Numbered from the stretch's first letter, positions 44,351 to 55,984 are shown. The stretch is DNA of 64,000 nucleotides from Theropithecus gelada (GCF_003255815.1 NC_037670.1:33060378-33124377); one strand, 5' to 3'. A program made the numbers and translations. The notes: generated by a model from the sequence alone, not told the origin.

Positions 44351-44789
44351 ATTACACTTGACTATGATTCATGTTATGAGCAGGCCCTAAGTTAGCTGAG
44401 ATACATTCCCCTTGCTTCAAGAAGAATTTGAAGAGTGTAATACATGCAGAATATACTTCCACATAATGGTCCAGAAACAGGTTCCTTTTAAAAGTGATGA
44501 ATATGAACAGGCCTCTTTCTTATTAGAGTCTTAGAGAGGTCACTACAGCATGTGGTGAGATATTTACTAATGCATGCCTTTTACCTAGGAAACAACTTTC
44601 TGTGAAATGTAAACACAGCTGCCGTGTTTAATTCAGGATCCTCATCTTTCTTGTATTAAGCTACATTGGAAAGGAGTTCAAATCACCCTTAGAAAAGAGA
44701 ATCAGTTGACTTCATGGTAGTGGAACCCTGAAACTTTGGAAACCAGATTTTTAAGACTATTGCAGTTAGAGGAGCTGAGTTAAAAGGTT
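44351..44789. other. Unique sequence
   Basis: No recognised feature. Confidence 0.45.
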
Positions 44790-44940
44790 TGCTCTGGAGT
44801 AAAACTGGTTTGGTTTGAATATGGGCTCTGTTATGTGACCTTGAACAAGTTTTCAGCATTATTGAATCAATTCCTCATCTGTAAATGGGGCTAATATTTG
44901 AACACCTATCAATAAGTGGTATAAGAACTAACAAAAATAG
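44790..44940 (-). mobile_element. MIR SINE, reverse, left part (split by AluJ)
   Basis: gtttgaatatgggctctgtt, atgtgaccttgaacaagttt and ttcctcatctgtaaatgggg are reverse MIR. Confidence 0.85.
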
Positions 44941-45242
44941 GAGACTGGATGTGGTGCCTCATTCCTGAAATCCCAGCACTTTGGAAGGCCAAGGCAGGAA
45001 GATTGCTTCTGAGACCGTTCTGGGCAACATAGTGAGGCTCTGTGTCTGAAATTTTTTTTTAATTAGCTGGGTGTGGTGGTATGCAGCTACAGTCACTGCT
45101 ACTTGGGAGGCTAAGATGGGAGGACTGCTTGAGCCCTGGAGGTAAAGCCTGCAGTAAACCAAGATCCTGCCACTGCACTCTAGCCTGAGTGACAGAGTGA
45201 GACCCTGTCCCTAAAAAACAAGCAAACAAATAAATAATAAAA
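44941..45242 (+). mobile_element. AluJ inserted in MIR
   Basis: Diverged forward Alu from ggagactggatgtggtgcctc to gaccctgtccctaaaaaac and an A-rich tail. It interrupts a MIR whose sequence continues on the right. Confidence 0.85.
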
Positions 45243-45320
45243 AGAACTGAGGAAAATTCATAATATAAAGTGCTTTGCACCATTCCTGAATTTTATAAAG
45301 TGTCAAATAATATCAAGTCT
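45243..45320 (-). mobile_element. MIR SINE, reverse, right part
   Basis: aactgaggaaaattcataat, ataaagtgctttgcaccatt and cctgaattttataaagtg continue the reverse MIR from 44940. Confidence 0.7.
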
Positions 45321-45440
45321 CCTAGGAAATTCTCTATTCATTTATAATATTAAATTTAATTTAGCAACATTTAAATCTACTTAAAGCATAGGCTTATGTA
45401 CACCCAAATCAATTACTAAGGTTTTTAGGTATAAATGATT

Positions 45441-45990
45441 TAGGGTTTGTAGCAGTCTGTTATGTAAGTGACTTCTAGTAAACCATGCCTCCTGGTAATC
45501 ATGCCCTTCCTTGTGTAGTGCCCTCCTCTTGAATATGGGCAGCCTCCCTGACCAATAGAAGGAAGTAGAAAATGCACTGTGCCAATACCAGGACTAAGCT
45601 TTGAAAAAATCTGGTAGCTTCTGCTTTTGTTGTCTAGAAAGCCTGAGCCACCATGTGAGAAATTCTATTACCTTAATAGAGATACCCTGTGTCTCACTAG
45701 ACACACACACACACAGACAAAGAGAGAGAGAGAGAGAACCTAACTATATTATAGAAAGAGATGAGCTCAAAAAAACTCAGTGGCCTAGCAAATTCAAGCC
45801 CCTAAGTGACCCATCAGCTGAATAAAGCCACACAAGTAACCACTGGCAAGACCAGCAGAAGAACCATCCAGCAGAACCTAGCCCAAATTGGGAATAGTGA
45901 GCAAATAAAATAGTTTTTTGTTTGTTTGTTTAAAGACATTAAGTTTTGGGGTGTTTACTTGAACAGGAATCAGGGCTATTTCCGCTTCCT
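45441..45990 (+). mobile_element. MLT1-family LTR
   Basis: tgccctcctcttgaatatgg, ctccctgaccaatagaagg and aagcctgagccaccatgtg, and toward the right end aaagacattaagttttggggtg, the MLT1 terminal landmark. No internal region or second LTR seen. A (CA)n(GA)n tract lies inside at 45702-45738. Confidence 0.8.
45702..45738. repeat. (CA)n(GA)n microsatellite
   Basis: acacacacacacacagacaa followed by agagagagagagagag within the MLT1 LTR. Confidence 0.9.
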
Positions 45991-46911
45991 TCATTCCTTT
46001 TTCCTACTGGACACATTTTTTAGATTTTTTCCCATATGTCCTCCTTTCACTAATCAGCACTTGGTAGATCCATAAAAGTCTTTTTACGTTGATCTAAAAT
46101 GTAACTCTTGAGTCATTTACAACATTTATGACAGATGTTAATCAAAATAGTATTTGGGGAAACCTGAGATGTCCACCTTACTTGCTGCAGTGGCTGAACA
46201 TTATGTCAAATCTGGGCTTATGAGTGCCATACAGCTTCATAAGCATTCAAGCACCTAACACTTTTCATGCTTTTGCAACTTACTATGACTTGCTGTTGAC
46301 TGATCATGGCCTGAGCATTTTAAAACATTATGAAATATATTTGAATTCATAAAACTCATTATCCTTTAATGTCTTCTTCTGTTAGGTTTTAATATTACTT
46401 AAAATTGCAAGAATAAATTTTATCTGCAGCTTGAGTCCAAAGTACAACCTGCTTTAAAATGTGTGGTATTTTCAGAATTAAAATAATAATGTATATCTCT
46501 TCAACTTGATTCTCACCAGATTTGTTTATTAAGTTAGGCTTTTCTGATAATGATTAACCAGTTAAGCAGCCCTAAATATAATTAATTTTTAAATTAAAGA
46601 TGAGTTTGAACAAATCGAAAAGTTTATCAAAATGGGTGATTTTTTAGCCTCATGATCTAGCTGAATCACTTCAGCACAATAACATGATTTTGAGCAAAGA
46701 CTACTTCATGTGTTTTTGAAATAAAGGCATGTGGTTCCATGAGAATATCTTTGATCTCAAACATGTTGGTACCATGTAGAAGACTTTAGTTTTGTTGCTT
46801 AGGTTTATAATACAAGCAAGTGATTCTTCTATTGATACTCTGAAAATATCGTCTACTCTGACTGGAAGAATAATTAATTTAAGTCCCTCTATTCCTGAAT
46901 AACCCTGTGTT
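45991..46911. other. Unique AT-rich sequence
   Basis: No recognised repeat or gene in about 0.9 kb. A 101-codon reverse frame at 46701-47006 spans into the next LTR and is not supported. Confidence 0.5.
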
Positions 46912-47405
46912 AGGGTTCTCCAGAGAATCAGAATCAATAAATTTCTCTCTCTCTCCATAAACATATGTGTATGTGAATTCATATATGTGTATATATTTAT
47001 ATACATTCATACTATACATACACATACATATGTATTCACACACACACACACGCTACATAAAATTGGCTCATCAATCATGGGGGCTGGCAAGTTCAAAATC
47101 TGCAGGGTGGCCTGTCAAGTTAGAGACAGAGGGAAGAGTCACTGTTTCCTTTTAAATCTGAAGACCATCTGCTGCAGAATTCCTTTTTCCTCAGAAGGGG
47201 TCAGTCTTTTTTCTATTCAGGCCTTCAACAGATTGCAAGAGGCTCATCCACTTTATAGAGAAAAATCTGCTTTACTCAAGCCATGGATTTAAATGTCAAC
47301 CTTATCCAAAAACACCCTCATGGAAACATCAGTATATTGTTTGACCACATATCTGGGCACTGAGGCCCAGCCCAGTTGACACGTAAAACTAACCTTCATA
47401 TCCAC
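46912..47405 (+). mobile_element. MLT2-like ERVL LTR (family tentative)
   Basis: gttagggttctccagagaat, gaatcaataaatttctctc, tggctcatcaatcatggggg, ctggcaagttcaaaatctgc, gccttcaacagattgcaaga and cagttgacacgtaaaact occur in the order of an ERVL-type LTR that I associate with MLT2. TA/CA-rich microsatellite sequence fills 46965-47052. Name not certain. Confidence 0.65.
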
Positions 47406-48690
47406 CTGCAGATCTGAGCCAACTGAGAGATAGTCTCAGGTATCAAATAGATGGAGATTAACAGTAGTGGTGTTTGAGTAGAGGCCATGGCTTGGAAACA
47501 TGATCAAATGGACTTCTTACTACTCAAACTTCCCCATATTAATGACCAATATACAGATCGTCACCTAGGAATTTTGTTATGATGAAGAGAGAAAAGTGTG
47601 TGCAGAGGGCAGGAAGAAAGCCCAGGCTCTGTGCATCACACTTTTCTCAGTCTCACTATCCCATGTCACTACCTTCCTTCGGAGAAGAGTGCTCGTGAAG
47701 GCACAGAGGAGGCTCCAAGTTATTTGTTACATTATTCTAAAAGAAGCAGAAATTCCTTTTAAACAAAATAATGCAGATTTTTGTGGGGAGAGAGAGGATC
47801 ACTCCCTAAAATAGTATTCAAATACGATTTTTCAGAACAATTCTGGTTTCTAAACAATCATCATGATCCAGAATCTGACTGCCTGTGCATTACAGACTTA
47901 AAAATTATGTAAAGGATAGTATTTGGCAGTAATTTAGAAAACATATTTCTGAAAGTTTTCTATTTAGACCAGTACTCCTTTTCTCTAAGAATCATGTGAG
48001 ATTTTGATCATTTGTACAGCTTCCATATTTTTCTTTCATGTAATCTCTTAAAATGATTCACAGAAACTAAAAAATCCCACTAGCAAAATAGCCCATCATG
48101 ATCAAATTTAGCTGCATTACCCTTTTTAACCAGAAAGCCAGTAAAACATCATTTTACATAGTATTAACATGTTCATGTGCTATTCAAAGATATATTATGT
48201 CATCTAAAAGAGTATACAAATACTCAGAATATTTTTCTCTCTAGCACCACAGATATAAAGATTCTGTAAATTTTTTGATGAGTTTGTTTCTTGTTAATAT
48301 GAGCTATGTTTTCAGTTGTGTTAAGTACAAATAATCTTGCTTTCCTTATATCATTACTAATTTATATATCACCTGAGTCACACTCTCAATATCATAATTC
48401 ACTATTGTTTTAAAACTTAGAAATACAGCATAAAGTCTTCCCCTGCCTCCTGCTTTTTAAAGCCTTTGCTCTTGCCACTATAAACTTCAGAGTTTTCTAA
48501 AAAAAGAAATTGTAACTTAAACAAGAATCCAAGGAACACACAACATCCTTTTCACTTCTTTGATGATTCCTCATTTAGGAACTGAATTATTCTTTAATCA
48601 TCCTTTAAATGATAAGACTCTCCGACTCTAATCTTTAATCATTTATTAAAATAATTCATTCTTCCCACAATAATATATTAAATGTTTTCC
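47406..48690. other. Unique sequence
   Basis: About 1.3 kb of AT-rich DNA without an assigned repeat or gene. Confidence 0.5.
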
Positions 48691-48938
48691 TATAATTGGA
48701 TATATTAATTTCTAGTTATCTTTAACATATACCCATCATCAGACCACATCTCACCATCACCATCACCTAAGTCACCATCATCCCTCACCAGAGCAATTGC
48801 AATCTCCCTGATTCTATGTTTTTGACCTTGCCCCATTATACCTATTCTCCACAGGGAAGTCAGTGGGATCCTGTTAAAGTAGACTGGTTGTTCTTTGTCT
48901 TCTTATGACCCGCCATAATATTCCCATTAAACTAAAAA
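48691..48938 (+). repeat. 248-bp local direct duplication, copy 1
   Basis: Aligns gap-free with 49541-49788. I count about 28 mismatches in 248 positions (about 89 percent identity). It includes about 45 bp upstream of recognisable L2 plus the L2 segment, so it is a duplication of the locus rather than two independent L2 insertions. Confidence 0.9.
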
Positions 48939-49421
48939 TAAGGCGAAATCCTTACCATGACGTAGCAGTTCCTGAACCATCTCGATTCTCGTCCTCTGAA
49001 TTCATGTGCAATGACTTCTCGCCACATTCACTGTAGTCTTTTTGACTTATTTGCAGTTCTTTTAGCCTGACCACATGCTCCTGCATCAAGGTTTTTTTTC
49101 TCTCCCACAAAGCCCACCCTTTTGTTTACTGAGTTCCCTGTGCAAGTGACATCTGACCAGAGATGCCTTTTCTGAATATTCTATCTAAAAAGCACCTCCT
49201 CGTCCACTTCCCATACAATGATCCTTCTTTTCATCCTTAACACCATGTGACTTTTTTTATATGTTTAACTTTTTATTGGTATTTTTGTCTCCCCTAGTGA
49301 AATGTAAGTTTCATGAAAAGACGATGCTTGTCTATTTGTATACTATGATAACCCCTGAATGTGAAACAGTGCCTGAGGTGTGGGAGGCACTCACAAAAAT
49401 GTTCTGAATGAACGAATGGTA
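48740..49421 (+). mobile_element. L2 LINE, forward, 3' half
   Basis: gagcaattgcaatctccctg, ctattctccacagggaagtc, gggatcctgttaaagtagac, agtgacatctgaccagagat, gtctcccctagtgaaatgta and cactcacaaaaatgttctga follow L2 to its 3' end. Confidence 0.8.
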
Positions 49422-49540
49422 AATAGAAAATGTCTTAGAGGCCCCATCTTATTTTGGAATAAAAGTATATAAATAAATGATGAGATGGTAAAACAAATAT
49501 GTTTATTATGTATGGAGGATATATTTATATATTTATAGTA

Positions 49541-49788
49541 TATAATTAGATATATTAATTTCCAGTTGTCTTTAAAATACATCCAGCATCAAACCACATC
49601 TCACCATCACCATCACCCAAGTCACCATCACCCCTCACCAGAGAAATTGCAGTTCCCCTGATTCTATGCTTTTGACCTTGCCCCATTATATCTGTTCTCC
49701 ACAGAGCAGTCAGTGGGATCCTGTTAAAGTAAACTCACTGTTCTTTGTCTTCTTATGACCCTCCATAGCATCCCCATTAAACTAAAAA
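49541..49788 (+). repeat. 248-bp local direct duplication, copy 2
   Basis: Second copy, 850 bp downstream of the first. It contains only the L2 portion equivalent to 48740-48938 and stops abruptly at cccattaaactaaaaac. Confidence 0.9.
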
Positions 49789-49929
49789 CACTACTTTATT
49801 CCAAAGTAAGATGGAGCCACTAAGAATATATAAATATATATTCAACAAGAAATGTATTCTGTTTGGGAGAGCTGAAAAAGGCTTTGAAAAGCAAAATAAT
49901 TTTGAGTTAACAGATGAGCCAACGATTTT

Positions 49930-50197
49930 TTTTTTTTTTTTTTTTTGGAAACGGAGTCTCGCTCTGTCGCCCAGGCTGGAGTGCAGTGGCCGTATCTCAG
50001 CTCACTGCAAGCTCCGCCTCCCGGGTCTACGCCATTCTCCTGCCTCAGCCTCCCGAGTAGCTGGGACTACAGGCGCCCGCCACCTCGCCCGGCTAGTTTT
50101 TTGTATTTTTTAGTAGAGACGGGGTTTCACTGTGTTAGCCAGGATGGTCTCGATCTCCTGACCTCGTGATCCGCCCGTCTCGGCCTCCCAAAGTGCT
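49930..50197 (-). mobile_element. AluY, monkey type, 5'-truncated
   Basis: Little-diverged reverse AluY ending at cctcccaaagtgctg. It lacks the first 32 or so bases of the element, which hold the A box of the polymerase III promoter. Exact 14-bp target duplication gagccaacgatttt at 49916-49929 and 50198-50211. On the element strand agatacggccactg and aactagccgggcgagg are the variants I associate with Old World monkey AluY subfamilies. Confidence 0.95.
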
Positions 50198-50211
50198 GAG
50201 CCAACGATTTT

Positions 50212-50859
50212 AAAGCAAGAAATAGCACAGGTTAAAACAAAACAGCATAGGTCAATGTACAGAGAGCTAAAAGATATCTTGTACCTTCAGAAAATTGTTG
50301 AGTCTTACAGCATGGTTGGAATATATTCAGATCAGCCTTATTTGTAAGAATACTCCTTGGTCAGGTTCTCTAAAATTTTCCTCCTTCTACGTTCTTTCCT
50401 CGACTTATCATCAAAAGAATAATTATCTTCAAAACTGATGGCTCTTATGGTTTTTCATATCCAGTTTCAAGAAATATGAGCCTCAAATTTGTATGGTGTT
50501 ATGCTAAGCTACATTTATGTATATTTACATTATATATTATATATTATATGTAAGAATATATAGCTTATTTACATTTGTTATTTTGATTTGTAAATAAATG
50601 TATTGTAATAAATACATAGCTATATGAAGGTCAAATTAAAAATACCCCCTCATACTATCTTCCCTCTTACCCTGCCAAGGTAACTAATGTAAATACATCA
50701 GTATTGTTTCTGTCCTTCTATATGCATATATACATACATATATATTTATATCTATTATAAAAATTATGTAGTTACAGACACATGTATATACATATTTAAA
50801 TACACATATAGTCTACCAATATTGGGTAAATAATTGTCTGTCACTTTCACATATTTTGT
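50212..50859. other. AT-rich unique sequence
   Basis: Includes strongly TA-rich words at 50520-50570 and 50735-50820. No repeat family or gene seen. Confidence 0.5.
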
Positions 50860-51065
50860 TTCATTTTCCTTTCATAGCACACCTGCAAATTAGCTGGAGC
50901 TAACCCTATTTTATTAGCGAGGAAAACCCTATTTTATTAGCGAGGAAAACCCTATTTTATTAGTGAGGAAACTGGCAATGATGTTGAAGCAACTTATCCA
51001 GGATCACACATTAAGTGGCAGATCCAGGTTTTACATTTTCAAGTTCCATGTCCTTTTCTGAGGTC
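50860..51065 (+). mobile_element. MIR SINE, forward, with internal triplication
   Basis: The MIR core gagctaaccctattttattag ... gaggaaactgg is followed by gatcacacattaagtggcag and atccaggttttacat. The core contains a threefold 23-bp repeat, listed separately. Confidence 0.75.
50904..50972 (+). repeat. 23-bp tandem repeat, 3 copies
   Basis: The unit ccctattttattagcgagg plus aaaa starts at 50904, 50927 and 50950. The first two copies are identical. The third has tagtgagg and then runs on into normal MIR sequence (aaactgg). Confidence 0.95.
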
Positions 51066-51149
51066 CCAGCCCCTTCCCATCCTGCCATTTCCCGGTATTT
51101 TGTAACAAGTGCAACTTAGTTATGTACTTGATACCTGGTCATTGCATCA

Positions 51150-51560
51150 GGAAAGATTAGATTAGGCTGAGTATGATTGAAAACCCAAATCGTAGCAAGC
51201 TAATAAAAATAGGGGCTTATTTCTCTTTCATATAAAAGAAGTCTAGATCAAGGATGTCTTGGTGCCCTATGTTGAAGAGCTTAGTTTTCTTTGATCTCTC
51301 TGCTGTATTGCATGTGGTTTTATTCTATAGGTGACATGGTCCAAGGTAACCGCTGGAACTCCAGACAGTCCATCCATATATTAACCCACAAGAAAGAGGA
51401 GATTATCTTCTTTTATAGATAACTGCTAGAAGATGTGCATGTAGCATTTACTTATTTCTCATTGGCCAGAACTTGTCATATGGAAACAGCTTGTTGCAAG
51501 GAGTTGTGGATAAGGGGCTGTCTATTCTGAGCAGTCATATGTCCATCTAAAAAATTACGT
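51150..51560. mobile_element. Old interspersed repeat, family unassigned
   Basis: gcttatttctctttcatat, gaagtctagatcaagg, cctatgttgaagagct and ctcattggccagaacttgtc resemble a common ancient mammalian repeat that I cannot name with confidence (LTR-like or DNA type). Confidence 0.4.
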
Positions 51561-51689
51561 GTTTTGTTTTCAAAAAAGAAAATAAGCATGGGTATATTGG
51601 AACAAAGTAGAATTGTTTGCTAAAGTCATGAAACAGCTTTGGGCTATTCTCATTAAACAGAATATTACTTAACACAACATCCATGCTAC

Positions 51690-51935
51690 TACAATATTCA
51701 AGGGTCAGGAAACTACATCCCATAAGCCAAATTGGTTCTGTCCCCAGTTTTTGTAAATAAAGTTTTATTGAAATGCAACCATGCCCATTTGTTTACATAT
51801 TGTCTATGGTTGCCTTAGCACTATAGCAGAGTGGAATAGTTGCATTAGTGACTGTATGGCCCACAGACTCTACAATATATACTATGCAACCATTTACAGA
51901 AAAACTTTCCTGATGCCTTCACTTGATCAGTAGGC
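51690..51935 (-). mobile_element. hAT-like DNA element (family unassigned)
   Basis: aagggtcaggaaactacat, gtaaataaagttttattg, ttgtttacatattgtctatg and gtgactgtatggcccaca match a widespread mammalian DNA-transposon repeat ending in a gccgacccctg-like inverted terminus. I do not assign a name. Confidence 0.6.
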
Positions 51936-52004
51936 TGAAGTTTTAAAAATAGACTCAAATTTTAAAAACTGCCTCCCCCAAAAAAGAGAATCCCAATACA
52001 TCTA

Positions 52005-53016
52005 CAGGTGACCTTTGAACAACACAAGTTTGAACTAGTTTGTTCCACTTATGTGCATATATTTTTTCAATATATTGGTAAATTTTTGGAGATTTGTAAG
52101 AATTTGGAAAAACTAAAGAAGAATTGCATAGCCTACAAGTATTTTAACAATTAAGAAAAAGTTGTGCCTCATGAGTGCATAAAATGTATGTAGATACTAG
52201 TCTCTTTTATCACTTACTACCATAAACTATATACAAATCTATTATAAAAAGTTAAAACTTACACAACCACTTACAGACCATATATGGCACCATTTGCAAT
52301 AAAGAGAAATGTAAACAAATATAAAGATGCAGTATTAAATCATAACTCTTATACATACTATACTGCAGTAATAATTTTGTAGCCACCTCCTTCCTATGGC
52401 GGGGAACTTAAGTGTTGGGAATATCTGCTGAAAACATGGTGTGACACTAACATCCCCCCATGAGCAGCTCCTCTCTCCAGTAAATTTTGAACCGCAGTAA
52501 AAAGTGATCTCTCATGGTTTGCACGTATTTTTCGTCCTGTTTAGTGCAGTACTGTAACCCTTTAATAACAGTATGAGACCCACACAGAGCGCCACTGGTG
52601 ATGCTGGAAGTGCTCCAAAGAAGCAGAAAAACATCACAACACTACAAGAAAAAGTTGAATTGCTTGATATGTGCCATAGACTGGGGCCTACAACTGCAGT
52701 TGCCCACCATTTCAGACAATTCATCTTATAAACAGGCAATGTAAACTTACAGCATAGGTAAATATACTCCAATATTGTAAAAGTATTTTTCTCATGGTTT
52801 TCTTAACATTTTTTATCTTACTATATTGAAAGAATACAGTCTCTAATACATAGAATATATGGAATCTGTGATAATCAATCATTTATATTATGGGCAAGGC
52901 CTCTGGTCAATAGTAGTCTATCAGGAGTTAAGTTTAAGGGGAATGAACAGTTATACATGGATGTTTTTTACTGTGTTTCGGGAGGGTTGGTGCTCCTAAC
53001 ATTTTTGTGGGTCCTA
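52005..53016 (+). mobile_element. Tigger (pogo-type) DNA transposon, about 1 kb
   Basis: The left end caggtgacctttgaacaaca matches the Tigger3/4 terminal repeat. The right part (aagaatacagtctctaatac, aaggcctctggtcaatagta, ttggtgctcctaac) matches the other side of the same family, though the final inverted repeat is eroded. The inside is deleted relative to an autonomous element. A transposase fragment sits at about 52590-52731. Confidence 0.8.
52590..52731 (+). pseudogene. Tigger transposase N-terminal fragment
   Basis: The forward frame reads GSAPKKQKN, then LQEKVELLDMCHRLGPTTA and AVAHHF, ending at a taa at 52729-52731. This is the helix-turn-helix DNA-binding N terminus of pogo/CENP-B-type transposases, family pattern EKVELLDM..., AVARHF. 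The catalytic DDE domain is absent, so it is nonfunctional. Frame 52512-52772 on the other strand is a shadow. Confidence 0.8.
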
Positions 53017-53089
53017 ACTTTATAGGATATTGCTCAGGACTTTCAAGTGAGCAGATATGTTGGTGTTTACAAACACCGTGGGCTTAGGA

Positions 53090-53310
53090 ATTATGGTTAT
53101 TAGTCTCCCAGTATCCAAATCCTGGCACATTTACTTCCTAGTTGGGTAAAACTTGGGTAAGGTTTTTGACCTCCTTGTGCCTCAGTTTGCCATCTGTAAA
53201 ATTAGGATACAAATCCTGATTGCCTAGGAATAAATCAATTAACATATATATGTCACTTAAATCAGTACCTAGCACATAATAAACTTTAATAATCATACCT
53301 ATTATTAGTC
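53090..53310 (-). mobile_element. MIR SINE, reverse
   Basis: tccaaatcctggcacattta, gacctccttgtgcctcagtt, tgccatctgtaaaattagga and agtacctagcacataataaa are reverse MIR. Confidence 0.85.
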
Positions 53311-53624
53311 TCCCCTTTTCAAAAATGAGGATGGCTTTAATTTAATTAGCACTAGAGGGAGAACTGTAGTCTCATAGAGTCTGAAATTTTCCTGGAAGAA
53401 AATGGGATAAAGTAATGTAACAGCATTGCTCATCACTCTCTTGCAGTGATTTTCCTGAAGCCTTAATCAGCCACACATCTCATGCCCATGATTTCTGGTC
53501 ATGTACTTTTTTTCCCTCCTCATTCTGCTATCTATTTTTGCCAGCATAACTTTACAATTTTCATCAGAAAGAGCATTCTAGTTAGAATTTCTCAGGAAAC
53601 TTCTCAGGTTTCCATTCATTCTTC

Positions 53625-53860
53625 ATTATCATTGAAAAGAATAGTACATCAAATGCTTCTGATAGGTCAAGAAAGATAAATACTGAGAAATGGCCATTGG
53701 ATTTACTACCACAGGTGCCCCTGGTGATCTTGATAAAAGCGGTAATAGGGGAATGATGAGGGTGAAAATCTAATTGGTTTGGAAGTGAGAACAGGAAGAA
53801 AAAATGGAAACAGTGAGATCAGCCACTTTTTCAAGGATTAACTGGATAATAAATGTTGTG
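53625..53860 (-). mobile_element. L2-type LINE fragment, reverse, RT region
   Basis: gcttctgataggtcaagaaa and gagaaatggccattggattt are the reverse complement of the LINE reverse transcriptase stretch coding for a DLSAAFDTV-like motif. gatcttgataaaagcggt and gtgaaaatctaattggttt continue in order. Confidence 0.65.
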
Positions 53861-54542
53861 TCTCATGGGAACCCACATATGTGTGCAACTGATTGATTCC
53901 TACATAGCCAATGATCTACGTGTCACATGGCAAGCACTCGGTATGGCAGTTACAGTTGCTGTTAATTTTCTTTCAAAAGCTCCAGGAAAAGACAGCTTTC
54001 TTTGGTCACATCTTTCAAAGTCTTCATATTTAATGTTAAAAAACAGAACGCCTCGCCTCTGCTTCAGACTCATTTTAGTTTCGGTGTGTAAGCTACTATT
54101 TGAACAAAGATCAGCAATCCAGTTTGAGGGCTTGATGGGGTGAAAGTGCAGTGGGGGTGGGAGAATGTGGCAGGCGGTCCCTGTCATCTGGGTCAGGGTC
54201 TCTTACGGAAACTTGATCCCTTGACCTTGCTTGCTCTATTCGAAAATCTGAATTCTTCTCTTAGCTTTTATTTCAAATACTCTTGACTGCTCCTTTCAAA
54301 CCTCTATCCTCGAAATTGCTGTTAGATTTTCTTTGGGGGAGGAGGAATTATGAAGACCTTATAGAAGTTAGTTTCATACCCTCCATTTAAACCTAGAGGA
54401 TGTGTGGCCCGTAACCCACTGGCATCCATGCTGACAACCTATACATTGTTCCTGGGTTGAATGCAATTTGATTGGAAATAACCTCAACAGTGAACTTGAA
54501 ATATCATGCTATAAAATAAAAATAGAAAGAAGAAAATCAAAA

Positions 54543-54595
<53 letters not shown>

Positions 54596-55984
54596 ACACA
54601 CACATGCACACAACATAGAAACCATGCTGGTAGCCCTAGAATTTGTCCTTTCTGATTTTTAATTTGGCTCTGTTTTTGAAGTAAACAAGCATCTATCATA
54701 AATACTGTGAGCTTTATGGTAGGAATTTACTCCCTTGTATCACAAGCCATGAGTGCTTCTAAGCAGCCAGCCTTTATGCATAAACTGCAGTGTGTGAGAG
54801 CTTCAAGCTTATTTGAAATGAAAGTGGTGTTTGGTGAGATGGGAAGAAGGGATGCATTTTAAACTAATAAATAATCATCATCCATGCCTACTTGGAAAAT
54901 AGCTTTCTTGTTGAATAATATTTCAATAAATAATATCCTGAAATAAGACTGCCATTAATAATTTAAGCGTAGCTTGCCATATAAATCCTGCAAATATGTA
55001 CATACATGAGGCCTAAATTACTCTCTGGGGCTACCTTTTTCTGCTTAAATTACCTTTAGGAGAAACCCATTTAGGTGATATTAGGGCCAGTTAAGGAGAG
55101 GGATAATGACCACAGTAGACCTAGCTTTTCCACTTGCTGACATCCCTGCTATGCCAGGCTAGTGAACAAATGCTCCTGGCCATATTCCACATTCACAGGT
55201 CAGTTTTCTTAGTGATGGTGAAGACACAGAATTAAGATGAGGTCAGATTCATCCTAACGGTGACCTACACCACAGAAGAGACTCCTAAATGAATCTACTG
55301 TGTCACTGTGGATTCTGTATCTGAATTTCAATCAGGAGGAACAAATCTCTCCGAATCCTTGTGTATGCCAGTGGTATTATGCTGACCTTTGAATTACAAA
55401 TAGATACTGAGAAAGAAATCCCAGGAGCAGGCAATATCCATTAAATAACAATTATGAAAAGCTGTTTGCCTTTTGGAATGGCTTTTCCCATAATGAGGAT
55501 ATGACCAAGCTGGGAGGCTGGGGAGTGGTGGGACTCATGTAGGGTTTCTAATTCTGAATTATTCATTTCTCAAATGGAGAGAAACCCTCAAAGCTGGGAT
55601 AGGAAGAGAAAGTCAAGGAGGCCCAGGAGCCTTTCTTAAGACCAGGATTTATATAGAAAGGGCCATGGAGACAGGGCTAAGAATCTAGAAGAGTTAGACT
55701 AAAAATCTGGCTCCTTTCCATCATGAGGATATACATCATTTGGGATTGACTCAGTGTGATTTTTGATATGTCTGAGTCACCTACCTAAGTAAATTTCATT
55801 TCGCAAAAGGCTTGCTGCCAGAAATTTTTTATTGTCTCTCAACATTTATTATTTATTTTGCATCTGGCCAGAAAATATCATGTGCATTGTTTTACATGGT
55901 TGAAATATATAAAATGGCCAGGATTCACCCATATTTCACCTTTAAAGTCAATATAGGGTTTTCTCTAAATTTCCGTCCTTAGAA
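53861..55984. other. Long unique interval
   Basis: About 2.1 kb without recognised mobile elements apart from the CT/CA microsatellite. Balanced composition at 54900-55520. Overlapping 95/96-codon frames at 53853-54187 on opposite strands have no recognised product. Confidence 0.5.
54543..54613. repeat. (CT)n(CA)n microsatellite
   Basis: About 11 CT dinucleotides directly followed by a long CA run interrupted by single T and G. The frames with SLSLSL or THTHTH on the two strands come from this. Confidence 0.95.

Noticed and set aside
48752..48785. caccatcaccatcacc runs that could be read as poly-histidine coding
   Set aside because: Part of an L2-containing duplicated segment with a matching copy at 49602; no open gene around it.
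54468..54699. Frames with SLSLSLSHTHTHT or CVCVCVRERER
   Set aside because: Read-through of the CT/CA microsatellite.
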